Positions 1-13,363 of a DNA stretch of 64,000 nt are shown here, piece after piece. Origin of the DNA: Anopheles merus (lineage: Eukaryota > Arthropoda > Insecta > Diptera > Culicidae). A program made the position numbers and the translations under genes. Numbering within the stretch: the first letter of the stretch is position 1; every line of letters begins with the position of its first letter. The DNA is taken from assembly GCF_017562075.2 (NCBI RefSeq), contig NC_054082.1, positions 55,616,681 to 55,680,680 of the forward strand. Reading direction: 5' to 3'. The notes under the pieces were generated by a model. That model was given only the letters and a program-made list of their open reading frames with translations, made no database searches and was not told the origin of the DNA.

Positions 1-1027
1 TCATTATTGCAAAAAATAATAATAAAAAGACTACAAACATTACACGTATATACTTTTATGTAAGAGCTGTTAACTTTATTCATACATTTGGAAAAGAATG
101 TCTATTTGTGCCGGTAATTGTTTTTTATTAAAACGTATCTCAAGCTTGAAAGAGATTTTGTCCCACATAAAACAAACAAATCTACTAACCACCGAACAGA
201 AGGCACACGGCAAGCAGCACCCCAACGGTGCGACGTTGGGCGGGGAAAAATATTTCCTCATTGTTCGCCAAACCGTTTTCGGATCCGTTTCGTGAGATTA
301 GTGACCGTTCCGCGTGCATAAGAACCGTCAGGCGGCCTCCAGCTACATGGCACTGCGCATTATTCTATCGTTTAGTGTGATCTCACTAAACGGCAGTTAC
401 AAGTTCATATCCACACGCTTTTCCTCCCCGAGCAGAATCTGGCAGTTTGCTGCTCGCTTCCAGAAAAGTTGTGGTCGATTCAGAAACGGTCTACGAAGTA
501 GACAGTGCATACACCTCTTCAAGTGCCTCGATCCCGGTACGTAATGTCTAGCGACGGTGCGCTGTTTTTAGCAACGAGCCGATGACGTTTCCTGATAGCA
601 ATCCACGTGTCTGTGTGTGTGTACGTGTGTGGGTTCCATGAGAAGTTGTTAGCAAACACCAATGTTTAAAGGTTAGTAATACCGCGTTCCTCCCGCGTGC
701 TTGTCTTGTCGCGTTCTATCGATGAGTTCTGGCGTTGAACTTGCTTTTCTTGCGCACATCTCGCGCACGGTTGTGGGCACACGCCGTACCAGCGGATACC
801 GAACTTGCGGCAGGCATTTACACCAGCTTAGTGCAACTCAACGGCCGATGCATTCGTTGGGCAAATCATCAGCAAAGCACCGTGTGATCGGCACACTGCA
901 GTGGTAGTGACCATACCAAATTAACATTTTTTCCATGAATTATTTTCCGATTGATCGTACGCCCGTATAGCAACCCTTCGCGAGGGTTTTGCAGCGTACA
1001 ATGCGCTCTTATCACTTTCAGGCGATC

Positions 1028-1051
1028 TTCGTTCGTTCGTTCGTTCGTTCG
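1028..1051. repeat. (TTCG)6 microsatellite
   Basis: Six perfect copies of TTCG lie in otherwise non-coding sequence. No coding or regulatory role is visible. Confidence 0.9.
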
Positions 1052-2885
1052 GTGGGCTCTACGCCGTGAAAGATCGTTTATGTACGCTCTACACCGGTAC
1101 GTACGAACGCGTTCCTGCTGATCGAGTGAAGGATTTTTGCGGATTCTAGCCCCTCACATCAAATTATAGACCAAATCAATGATGCCTAAATGGCGCAAGA
1201 AGAACCAGCCATGACCATGGTACATCTTTCGGGATAGGACGCCATGAATAAGCACGCGTTTTTGCACAGTAGTTGTTACAGGGCGCAACGACCCACCCGG
1301 TTGCCATTTTTGTACTACATCCCAGAACCCTCCGATTCTCTAGCCCACAGTTTAGGGTCTCCGTTACATTCTCGCAGGTTAGTGCCCCCGATCCAGTGCT
1401 ATTGCTGCAGCGCTTTGCTTGCGCTCTTCGCGTTTTGCGCTGCAGTTATTTTGATAACGAGAGGTCGTCCGTTTTCAAAGTTCCTGCCGAAAGCAGGAAC
1501 GAAAATAAGCAACTGGTGGAACCTGTTTGCTGCCATCGTGGTCCCAGGTCCTGCTGCTGCTGCTGCCTTGGGCATGTTTTACACTTTTTGCTTCGTTTTG
1601 GCAGCCAGCGCCGCGAGTCGCCGCAAAGGTAGAAATTTCTTCTTGGCGGCGTGAAGATTTTACCCACCATGTCAATGTCTTCGGGTTTTGGCCAGGTTGT
1701 TCCACCCAGTCGCGTACAACAACAACAACCATCCAAACCAGTATTGTAATAAGTTGGAAAACATTGTTCCAATCACGAAGCAGGTCCAAAAGGACAAGTT
1801 CACGGCTTTTTGTACTAACTCGTGTAGTTTTGTTTTGCGCTGTGTACGCTCTTCGCGGTGTTACTGGTGTTGTCGTTTTGTTTCCATTTTCTTGTGCACA
1901 TCAACATGCTAAGGCTGAAAGCGAAATCCTACGCCAATTTGCTGCAGATAGTAGTAGTAAGTGTGGAGAAAGTTACTTGACTTGTTTTCTGTGCATGTGT
2001 GTGCGTATATTTGCGTACATATGTGTGTGCATGCGGTTAAGAAATACACAAATTCACAGCGCAGTGGGTCTGGGATGGACCGGGGTTGAGTTTTTAAAGC
2101 AGAGTGGCTCTAAACGATTCCTTCGCCCGAGAGGAACGGTATTCACAAGACAATCTTCCCATCACATTGCCGAATGATTAACGGATCGCATGGCCGGGTC
2201 GCACCAAATCTGCTCGAACGGTACACCGATTAGGTTGGGACTAGATTGGAAAATTTACCAATTAGAAATGTTCTCCTTTTCGTTGCTCACCGTTGCTCGC
2301 CTTCCGAACGCGTTTCGCACGGTAATTGTTAGAAAAGCATGCTTGCTGAACGAAAGCAGGCAAAATTGGAACAGTTTTCAGCGTATTTACGTCATCATGA
2401 GCGCCATCATTATTATCTTTCAGAAACATTCAGATTAACACCACCAGTACCTCTCGTCAGGTAGACCATCCTGAGTTTGAACCTCATGTTGCTCTACTTT
2501 GTTTCCTTTTTTTACATGATTGCGGTAGCAATAACAAGGCAAGAAAATTAAAGAAGACTAAAAATGTTTGTTAGTTTGATTTATGATCCCAATGCCTGTC
2601 ACAAAATGATCAACAAAGAAGGGAATCTTTGCGAGTGACTTGAGTTTTCAACAAATGGTGATCACCACGAGACTTGACTCAATTTGGACCCGTTAGTAAG
2701 TACTGCAAATTATTGTGCAAATTTTGCTAATAATGATCAAAAACATTCGACATTACATTTTCCATGATCTATTTATCGTCAAATTTTATCCTCAATCTTA
2801 ATATGTGGTGCTCTAGTGACTCCAGTTCATTAGTATGAAGTGTTGTTGAGTAAAACTATTATGTAGTAAGAAAGGAAGTGAACAA

Positions 2886-2995
2886 CCTGACGGTCTATTC
2901 GATAGATGCGCCAGCTTTCACAAAGCCCAACGGGATCGATTCCCAACGAACCACCGTCTCCAGTACCAAGGATTGGCTAGATCGTTACGCCATTG
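2886..2995 (+). mobile_element. Decayed tRNA-derived SINE-like relic
   Basis: The segment contains GCGCCAGCTTTCACA followed by a box-B-like GGGATCGATTCCC, then a stretch resembling the post-tRNA body of mosquito tRNA SINEs (GTACCAAGGATTGGCTAGAT compared with the usual GTACG-AGGACTGACTATC pattern). Box A is poorly preserved and no target-site duplication was found. I read it as an old SINE fragment from a different family than the three intact copies elsewhere in the window. A degraded tRNA pseudogene is an alternative. Confidence 0.35.
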
Positions 2996-5900
2996 CCATT
3001 ACGCATTGATCGTCGAGTAGTTCATTATTATTTACCTGTGTTTGATATTACCCCCGCAGGTTGGTGAAATGTTGATTACTTTCTCTTTACATGAATGAAC
3101 TAATAAAAGCAACAGCAATTTCAACGAGAGTATGGCCGGTCATTTGGGTCACGGTTCAAAGGCTTCCTAATGATTTTTACTGATTTTGTGCAAGTGGGTA
3201 GTTAATCAATTGTAGAATGATGTTGCCTTTCCTAGACTTGTGGACCATTTCCAAAAAACCAATCGTGCGAAATGTAGGTCGGCAACTCTCACTGATGGCA
3301 GCATGCGATGAGGCGCTGGTCCTCTGACCTTCGCTTGATCAATCAACCCAACCAATCGATCGATAAACTCACCCTGTTTCTTCCGTCACCTTGCGTTGCC
3401 CTGTCCTCTCTTTCAGACAGCAACTTGTTCGTCGGATTCAACCGCTATCCATAGCCTAGCCGGTCCATGTCCGGTTTGATTTATTTTTCACAGCAGTTTT
3501 TGCACTGCTCTGAATTTTCCCCTCTTACTCGCTTCAAGATCTGGTTGTGCGATAGGAAAGAGGAGCCGCTGCGTTGGCCAGTTGCCCAGCAGCGGGCCCG
3601 TCTGCATCGAGCGGAAATCAATTTCATTAAGATAATTCATCATTATCGAATCATTAACGACTTGATTACCCCACATTCGTTCACAGTTCCACAATCTCTC
3701 TGTACAATGGGGCTGGCGAAAGCTTTACGTGGTATCCGCACACTCCGAACGGAATGATACACATCCGGGTGGGGGGTGGTGGTACTACAAGCACACCAGT
3801 TCGCATTCTCAGCTACTCCGTTTCAACTCGTTTTCATTTGCGATTGCGTTACGTACGATCAAGCGTAACATTTTCCTTGGAAATCGTCGTGTTTGCATTG
3901 TTGGCGGTTAACACGGCCACACCTTACCTCCGTGTGATGGATCGCGATGAAGTGCATGCGAAAACGACGTCGTGAACGATGTCAACTGCCAGTGCTTCGA
4001 TGGACGTGGCACCCCTCCAGTACCAACAGGTAACAGCAATTAATTGTGTCTTGGAGAAAACGGCTTCTCCTCGCTGCCATCGGGCTTGCATCACCGCCAT
4101 CGCGGACCCATCGATCGTGAAACTGGATGCTGTGACAGGGCAATCGTTCCAAGAGTAATGCAATCGCTCATTATCGGAGCTGATGCTGGCGCACTCTCAC
4201 TTTTTAACGAGTGCTGGTCCACAGCATTAATTACGGACAGGAAAGTTAAATGGGTCGAGTTCCATTACGACGCCGCAAAAAATTCTACCGCGCGTGAGTA
4301 TTACATTCTATCGTCTGGATTGTGCTGTTGTGTTTTGTGTCTGCAAAATTAAGAGATATAAAAAATGTTTTATTGTATCATGTGTTTTCTATTGTTCCAT
4401 TAACACGCATACTGGCTGTTGATGGGATTGGAGTATTTTTTTACCAGATAAATTAAAATGATGCGTTCAAGCAGCAAAGAACGCAAACCGTTAGGATCAG
4501 ACATATGAAGCAGCTCAAGCTTAGATCCACTACGGATCGTTGACCAATAAATGTTGACGTGCAGACCAGTTTGTATGTATTCCAATAACTGACGAGACTG
4601 TTTGCCACAATCCTTATATTAGCCGACGCATTACGGTCATAAGATCTTTATCTCGTTGTCTCGCCAATCATTGTGAAGAGCAGCAGGAACATACGCTTGT
4701 GCCATCTACGCTTCCATCTTTTCGTATAGTCCTCTTTCTTTCTCGATCGTGACATGGGGCACCGTTTTTGATATCATTGAGAAAACTTCACAGTTCGGGT
4801 AGGGTTACGGTGGTCTTATCCATCATCACCGATTGGTCGCGGAAATCATAGACAAAATCACACACAAAAAGAAGAAATATGAGGGGATCTAAACCGAGGA
4901 ATGTTCCCGCTTTCAAGACGCAAACCTAGCCACACCGCACTGTCTGCCTGCTTACCTGGGAGCGATGGTTTAGCGGCCTGTTTCCTAAAGGGAGGTGTAT
5001 GATCCCATGCCCCACCACAGTATCTGCCCGTGGATATCAGTGCGCTAGTCTGACGTGCCGGAGCGTCGCGCCATCATGGCGATCGAGGCGGGCGGATGAA
5101 CGAACACAATAATTCGACGAGAGCGGCCGGGATGATGTTCACAGAAGGAGGGGTGCTCAAGTGGCACGTATCTGGAGCCGGAGCAGGAGTCATCGTTCGA
5201 CCGTCCGCGAAACGAAAAGTCGTGCCTAGGTAATAATAATGTTTTCAAAAAAACGGGCACTCATTTTTCTGTCCCCGCTGACACAGCGTCAGCGTGGAAT
5301 GGAACCGGGAACAACTGCGACGACGACGACAACGACGACGACGTTTTGGTGCCACGCCACCCGCGAACAGCAAAATGAGCGTCGGTGTTTCTATTCCTTC
5401 GTTTGGCCCTATGACCTGCCGGGGCCTTCAGCCGTAATACATATTAGAAGACGGTTCCTGAAAGCGAAGAGTCGAGAGCGGATAGCGGATTCAGGTCGCC
5501 TAAAGCCTCCATCGCGCATAATGGTTTCGGTTTTCCAGGATCCTATCGGATGGTTATGATCTTGCGACCAGCTTTCCCAAGGCGCACTGGACAGCGCAAG
5601 ATCGCAACAATTACTGCAATTGCCTGCCATTCGGCTTCTATTGCCTTCATTTGCTGGCCGTTCTTTCTTTGTGTCCCGGTGTGTCACGCTTTTGGTCTGT
5701 GTCTCACTTAAGCCAAGGAAGGGAACCGAGTTGGTAGCGGACGAGAACACTCAAACATATTCATGTTGCATGCTTTCACCAAAGTGCATCGGCTAAAGTT
5801 TGAACACGATCGCTCGATTTGAGGAAATAGGGTGGTATGGGACGAGCTTTGCCGGCGTCACCGATATCGTGGCACAAGCGTGCCACAGACAGTTTCCATG

Positions 5901-6324
5901 TTCCATGGCCCTCTTTTCACGTTCATCGTCGAGATCACACTGATAATCCGTAGCTGATGCCAGGCGCAATCGATTTGGCCAACGTTTTTCCGCACTAGTT
6001 CGCACGATTGGAGATTCCTGTGCAGTGTTATACAGCACAGGTTGTTCATTGGCATCACCGTGGATCGACTTATCGTTCATCATACCCAACTTATAATTGT
6101 ACGTAATGGGAAACACAAGCTGTTCGGTTTGACAATTGCCACCCTGATCATATTTTGGGAGTCAACAAAAGCCAAACTAACCAGCTATACCGTTTGGCTA
6201 AACATGGTGGTGTGCTTCTTCGAGTGAACGAGATGCGATGTCGCTGGCTACGATATAGCTTTCGATAGGTTTTTGGACATCAACATCCACACTGCAACGG
6301 GCGTTTGGAGGTCTTTTGAAGACG

Positions 6325-6345
6325 TGCTGCTGCTGCTGCTGCTGG
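6325..6345. repeat. (TGC)7 trinucleotide repeat
   Basis: A short TGC/GCA run lies in non-coding sequence; a shorter CTG run lies near 1551-1566. No gene context supports a polyglutamine tract at either place. Confidence 0.8.
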
Positions 6346-9300
6346 TTGAATGCAGAGCAGCTCAAGGTGCTGCAGCGCTCAAACACTCGCTTTATGCGCT
6401 GTAACGAATCGCACCGTTTGGTCATGATTGTGCACATTCGCCAGCCTCGGAGCTAACGGTGTTGCCGGATACCTTCTATACGATCAGCCGACGAGTTGTT
6501 TGGGGGCCTGCCGTTCGTGGTGCTTCAAAAAGTGGGTCAATTATGGTTCATAGTTCAAGCGGTAGGAGCCTTCTACCACATATGTGGACGCTCGGAATTC
6601 ATTCTTTAAAGGAAAGGAAAGCTAAGAGAAAGAGAAAGGATGACAGTGGTTTGGACCATATCGAGGGACGATCACCACGTTTAGAAAGGTGTCGTCTGTT
6701 GTGTCTGTGCTGTTTGTTTTGGGCTACATTTGTCTATTTAATATCGCTATGGCTCTGAAGCTGGGTTAGCTTTTCGTTTGTTGTTCATGTTTATATGTTT
6801 ATATGTTTATTGATTAATCCATCGGGATCTTGAAGATCCTACATGAATGTACTTAAATTAGTGCTTATAGACTATGTAAGGTACATAAATCGATCGGGGA
6901 GAACAGGTGCACAAGAATAGAAAATGTATTTTGAAAATAAAATTATTACGTAAGTTGTGTCCTGAGTCTATCTCTAAAAACATTCTGTGGCATGTTCATG
7001 CTCACGGTCTCTCTGTGTGAAACTACAACCAGCTTGGTTACACTATGAAAATATAATCCGTCCACCACTAGAGAATGTACTTCCATCCCCGATACTGTTT
7101 GATGTTTTTATGTGGCAGTTTTACAACCATCTGGACAAGGACAGTGGAGGACAGTAAAGGGAGACAGTGCACAAACTCTCATTTTACTGCACCTCAAAAA
7201 CATCACCCACAAAAGGATTGCAAAGTGACGACTGTTGAAGTGCATTCAGGTGAAAGATCGATGTTGTTTTCGTTTATGCATATCAATGTTAAACTAAAAC
7301 CACTTTACCCGCAGTGGGATCACAAGTACTGCGTGTAGATTTTTGCTGCGATCGCAACATTGTTGATGCCGCTTACACGTTTCCCCATTTTTTTTTCTTA
7401 TTCAGCCTTTTGAGGACATTGGAGTACACTGAGTGCGGGTTTTTCTTCCATGTTTTTTATGCAATTTGCCTCCGCCACGCAAGTGTGACGTCGGTAAAAA
7501 GGTGTGGTAAATCAAGTAGTAGCAGTGAAAAATCCTTTCCACCAGCGTCATCAAATCGGACAGATCATGAGCATGATTCGAAAAAGAAACAATCAATTCT
7601 ATGGTGTGTCTCACACGCTCCATTGAAGAAGAACAAAACCTCACAATTAAAGCTGCCAACCGTTTACGGCAGGGGGGAGACTTGTACACTACTGTCACCT
7701 GCAGACACGATGCGCATGTGGAAGGGTGCAAACGCTCATAATCGTTATCAATTTCTGCCAACTGTCATAAGCCTCAATTACACCCCAGCCCCCAAGATGC
7801 AGACGCATGCATTTCGCTGCCTCATTTTTACCCTTTTACCTGCAAATCTGCACAACGGTTAGTTTCTGGCTTTATCATCGCGTTCATTACTGCCCCGTTT
7901 GCTACACACCATTGCATGTATTGCATGCTGTGAACTGCGTTTTTACCGGCCCACAGTGCCTGCCAATCGCTGTTATTATCCATTTTTGGGTAAAGCTATC
8001 GGGCTGCAATTCGTGCAACGGTCGCATCGCTCGCATTTGATTCCGGAGGCGAAATGCATGCCACCTCGCCATCCTCACCCCGGTTCGCAAAAACGGTCGT
8101 GTCCACGCCACCAGCGTCAAACCCCCATTTGGCCAACGGCCTGAATGTGTGCAAAAGGAGTAAATTACATTTAAATGAAGCGCACGGTTAGCTGAAGGTA
8201 CTGTTATTAAAAATAATCATCTTGTTTATTTCGCTTTATGTTCGGTACGGCTGAAGAGCTGCCGTAAAACCTACGTCCTCCAACATCGCCACAACCAGAA
8301 CCCAACCGGGCATGCCGGACCCGAGTAGAACTGCGCGAAGAGAAAACGAATGCGGACGACATACGGGGGCCGCCGCTGCTGACACTGCAGGGATCTCGCG
8401 CCCGCGTTGCGTTGGCACACGGTGGGCAATCGTTGCAGGCCGCTGCGGAGTCTTCTTTTTTCTCCACGTCACTATTGCACTGTTGCAAACACTCACGCTG
8501 TGATGGAGCAGCATTCGCTTCTTTTACTTGATGTTTTTTCTCAAGTGGCCTCTTTTATAGCTCTAGTCGAGCCCGTCCCTGCCCATCCCGCCAGTTGTGG
8601 TCGATTCATGCACCATAAATTTATCGACACTCACGCGAGAAAAAACACAACCACCGACTACGACGACGACTTCCATCTTCGCCGGTGTCTCTGTCGATCC
8701 CGTGCCTTCACAAACTATTAATTAACATATTACATCGGCGTGGAGCAGGAATTGGGAATGAATTAGTTAGTATCGACGAAACCGACCGCGTCCGCCACCT
8801 TGACATCCAATTCCTCCAGTGTCCCTTACTTGCGCGATCGCACGTATCATCTGGGTAATATTTATGGCAAATTTATGCACTATCGCAGTGTGTCAGCACC
8901 GTGTAGCGGAGAGGGGGTGGGGGGGGGGCGGAGTTCCCGGGTGGGTGAAAACAACAATAAAATCCAGCACGAGCTGAGACCCTTCATCGGAAACATCTTC
9001 TTCTGGGTGATCTAACACATTGATCTGTACGAGACCGCCAAGATCGTTGCTAAAGGGAAAACTTGGGAAAACGCTAGTGAGCCGCTCAACTGGTACCGGG
9101 AAGTGCAGTGCTAGGTTTCCGGGAGCGCATTATTGATCTCGACCCGGCAGGGGGTGTTTGACCGTAATCAGTAGGTTGGATCAAAGGTGAAGAATACTGG
9201 TCCGGCACATTTATTTTCGTTCCTCTGTTTTATTTTTAATATATGTTATATGTATGTATGTTTCCCTAAATATATGTTTTCCCTAAATTTAAATACACTC

Positions 9301-10867
9301 GTGCCCTATTTAAAGCCACCACAAAAAAAAACAGTACATCGAATCTCGTTTTAATGCAGTGACGTCTGCAATACGAACCTGTTCGAAAGCAACTGGAAAA
9401 CCGCAAGCACAAAATCAATTTCTATAACACCTTTACTGTTCAGTGCCAACCGTCGGCCACCACCTGCGGATGGTTACTCGAAAGGCAAGATTGCTTTGCC
9501 TCCATTAAATAATGACCGTTATTTTCTGTTCAATTTCCGACATAATTATTTGGAACGCGCGAGCGCGCGCTCACGGCAGCATTGCGCGGGCGGCCGTGCG
9601 TCATTAACAAAGCGTACACACTTCTCCATTACAGTTCGCCGGTTCTCTTGTAGCCGATGTGTGCAAGTGCAATTGAAAGGGAGGAAAAACAAATAAAACC
9701 GAACGAACTAATTCACCACCCCACTGTGCAATAGCTACCCTCCTGTAGCCCCCTTTTTCTATTGAACGAAATTTGGAAATTGCAGTCGCAATTATTGCGT
9801 GCGAAGGTTTGATCTTGCGAACCCCCGCAGCTGCTTAATCCTCCGAGGTCGAACCATCTTGATGGTTTCCCGCTAGCGGTTGCCGTAGCAACCGCCGATT
9901 CATTCTAAAGCAGAGCCGATCAGTACGTAAAACGTGCGAGAATGGGAGAATGAAGGCCCGTGATGAATCACCGCTCGCTGTCGATTGATTGAGCAATGTA
10001 GCAGCGATGGAGTGCTGCAGAAGCAGCACGAACTTTGAATGCCATCACCATAGCAATCGCTTCGAATGCCATCAATCGGCGGTTAAAGTGTACCGCGCTT
10101 CTTCTACCGAAAGTGAGAAATGCATCCGCCGCTGATGGCACAATCACGCAATAAGCACAGCGTCCCAAGGAATCAATTTTGCCGCATACAATTAGCTTGT
10201 AGCCAGATTGTGTGCAGCTCCCAAACCTAGACCATTCTTCATCGTCAAGAGAAGTGTGGTGCGACGCTCTACCCAGCATTAGCTCAGTATCGTATCTTGT
10301 TGCATGAAGATGATTTATTGTGTGCAGAACTGTGTGCTGTGCAAAGCCTGATAGCCTGATAGGTGCCGGTGGTGCCCGTCACGGAATGTGGAAGCATGGT
10401 TCAGGTTGGAATAGCAAACAGTTGATCTACTATATATCTAAACTAACAGGATTAAATACTCTTGCACGTTTTTTTGTTTGTAGTTGCTAATTTAAAAAGA
10501 AACATTCAAATAGAAATGTACCCACTGTGTAGCGTAGAGCCTTCAATAATCAAATCAAATCCAGTCCAAAAAGAAATGCTCTCTCGCATAATTTCGATGA
10601 CTGACCCGAAGTAAACTATCAAGATTGGATTGATTTTGTTTTGTTCGGTCTGCGCCTCGTGTTTTCTCCTCGCGCGCAACCATATGGGTGGATAAAAGTG
10701 TGCGTTGCGCCTTGAATGTTCAGCGCAACAGCTGTCGAACGTTAATAATGATCGTGGCCGATGGCGGTCTATACAGGGTGTTTGTATATATGGGGGGAAG
10801 GGAGGGGTTGGGCGTACAAAATACATTCTCCCAAAACACGGGAGATCCAGACGAACCGTACGGAAGA

Positions 10868-10889
10868 GTGGTGGTGGTGGTGGTGGTGA
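10868..10889. repeat. (GTG)n trinucleotide repeat
   Basis: About seven GTG units follow a G-rich tract (10792-10811) in non-coding sequence. Confidence 0.8.
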
Positions 10890-13363
10890 TGGTGTTGTTA
10901 GTCTAACGCACGTTTGTAGCAGCATTAGTTCCTCTTTCACCTTTCGCTCCGAATAATGGATCGTCATAATATTCCGTTATCCGTGGAATTGATGTTGATC
11001 GACTGAACGCAGGATAAATGACGATCTTGTCCGTACGACGTCTCACATGGTTTTAGGTTTTCTGAGTTGAGCGCCCTGACGCCTAGTTTACGATGACTCT
11101 GCTTTCAGAATCGACGTTTTCTAAAACGGATTCCACACTGAGTTTTATTTATTTATTATTTATTACTATATTAAAGCACTGAAAAACGTATTATCGTCGT
11201 ATATTTATATGACATGATTGCAACAAACTGTAGCGTCATTATTATGGCCAATTGTACGATTCCTTAGTATAATTGTAGTCTAATAACCGTAGTATAATCT
11301 AAACGTAATCGAACTTCGTTAGCCGTTAAGATCATTTTGAAACAATAGTACATCACAGCTCTTTCAACCGAGTTTTGCATGCTTCCGTTTTGAAAGAGAG
11401 TTAGTGGTGATTCTTATTCAACATCTGATATCCACGCAATGTACCTTGAATAGATGGATAGCTAATGGATAGAGAACGCGCAGTAATGTAGTATCCATCT
11501 TTTTTTTCCTTCATTGCACAGGTTTCCAGCACCAACTCCGTGCCCAACAACCCAGATGGCCCGCGGACTTCGAATGCATTCACGAAAACAGACGAGTGCA
11601 ATCTCGGCTTGAGGTTAGTAACAAACGAGATGCGCCAAGCAACATTCACTCCTTTCTATATTTCCCATTCAAACGGTGTTTGCAAACTTATACTAGAACT
11701 TGTCCATTAGAACAGGCTTGAGTGAACGAGCCTATGTATCTTTGTATGTGTGTTTTATGCCGACGACTCTTTCACACTTCACGATGCAATGCACCGGATA
11801 GGTCGTGTGGATTGGTTGTCTAGCGTTCCCCGGTTTTTTTTCGTTTTATGTTTCGCTTATGCAACACGACAGTATTTCACAGCACCGGCATGAGACTCCC
11901 CCACTCCCAACCCCCGGTCGCACTGTTGTCCTTTGTGACGCGTCCAAACGCAATTGCTGTTGCTCCATTGCACCAGAAGCCCACAGTGACGTGACAGGTA
12001 GGGGTGATGGGGGAAGGGAGATGGGGGAGGACACGCGGAGAGCGTAGTACGGCACCCTATACCCCCAATGATCGTTCGGACAGCCTGCCTGCCTGAATGC
12101 TGCTTTGTAAGCCTGTTGGAGTCGTTCGTTCCATGAGCATCGCTTCACCACGCTACTGCTGCGTGCTGCAACGCCTGTGAGGTAAAGTTCTCACGCTCGG
12201 ATACGAAAGAAATCGTTAGCGGAAAAAAAGAAGTAAAACGATCGCAAGAAGACGGCAGGCGAAAGGCGGTGGTGGCGAATTGTAATTTATTTTATTGCTG
12301 GCAGCTATTTTGTTATTTTACGCTACTCAAAGCCTCAAAGGCCCACCATTCGTTCCTCGGTGTTTCGGTTCCAATTCACCAGCGCGTTTCCAGCATCTTG
12401 GACTGAGTGATATGCATCCCTGCTCTCCAATTCTTCTTGCCGTACTACGCTATTCACGGGGCCGAGGATGGCGGCCGTGGAATCTTTGGCGATGCTTTCA
12501 TTCAACAATAATACTGCAAGCCTGTCCTTTTCCTCGAGCACGATTCGTCAATGAGTTGCACTCCATACGGATGATCGCGCGTACAGACCTCAAAGATCTT
12601 TCATGAAGCTAAGCCCGTTGTTGTAGCATGTTATGACAACACAGGCACTGGACTGATCATAACTTGTTGCCAATTCCAGTTCATTGCAATGGAAATTCGT
12701 TTGTATTTATGGTGCGCCCTTTAATGACAGCAACCACATGCGCAGCACAATGCTCTACATCGATCATTTGTTGAGCGAGATATCGTCTCCTCCGTCCCAG
12801 TATACGATGATGACTAATGCGATCGGTGAACCAGAACCCGACTGCAGACACCCCTGTGAAAAAATCAACAAATCATTCAACCTTGAACCACGGTCAATAC
12901 GCTTACATCGCACTGTGCCTACTATACACCTCCCACTACTGAGCCGGTTGGGTGAGTGGGGGTGGAAAAACTTGGGGCAACAAGTACCCGTTATCGGTTG
13001 TGGTTTGGGTTTGGCAGTTCCAGCTGCCTGCTTGGCCCGATTGAGGTCGAACAGCTGTTTCGGTGTGTCGATTGCGAAGGGAAAGGTACACGCAGCGGTG
13101 TAGCTTACTGTCCGTTAGTAGACGGACGGCGCCAAAACCTGTTCCCAAAACTAACAGTAGATCCTGTGCTGATCCTTGCGCCACATTTTATGCTATGCGC
13201 TTGGAATCGATTCGAATAGGCATGAGCGATCGTGAGAGCGTTTGTGTTGTTTTAGCATTAAGCCTTTTGTATAAAAGTCTTTTTTGTTCGTTTTCTAAAC
13301 ATAATAAATCTTACATCCCTCCTTTCCATTTTATTTTCTGCCAAAAGGAAGTTTACCGATGCA

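Larger units (their letters stand above)
1..13363. other. Long non-coding stretch, no gene recognised
   Basis: I see no recognisable protein family in any frame over these 13 kb. Open frames are short (longest about 216 codons), compositionally odd and lack domain motifs or a consistent exon chain. The stretch holds simple repeats (listed separately), a tRNA-SINE-like relic near 2.9 kb, and G-rich runs near 8.92 kb and 10.79 kb. Because the next gene starts with an ATG shortly after a pyrimidine-rich acceptor-like tract (around 13348), part of this stretch may be 5' introns, untranslated exons or enhancers of that gene. That is inference; transcripts would be needed to place exons. Confidence 0.6.

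Noticed and set aside
1527..2177. 216-codon open frame
   Set aside because: Low-complexity Cys/Ser/Thr-rich translation, overlaps several other open frames, no recognisable domain.
4948..5030. tRNA-like sequence with GGTTTAGCGGCC
   Set aside because: A box-A-like word exists but no box B or acceptor-stem pairing was found.
7314..7862. 182-codon open frame in the left non-coding stretch
   Set aside because: No family motif, biased composition, no supporting splice structure; the opposite strand is also open over much of it.
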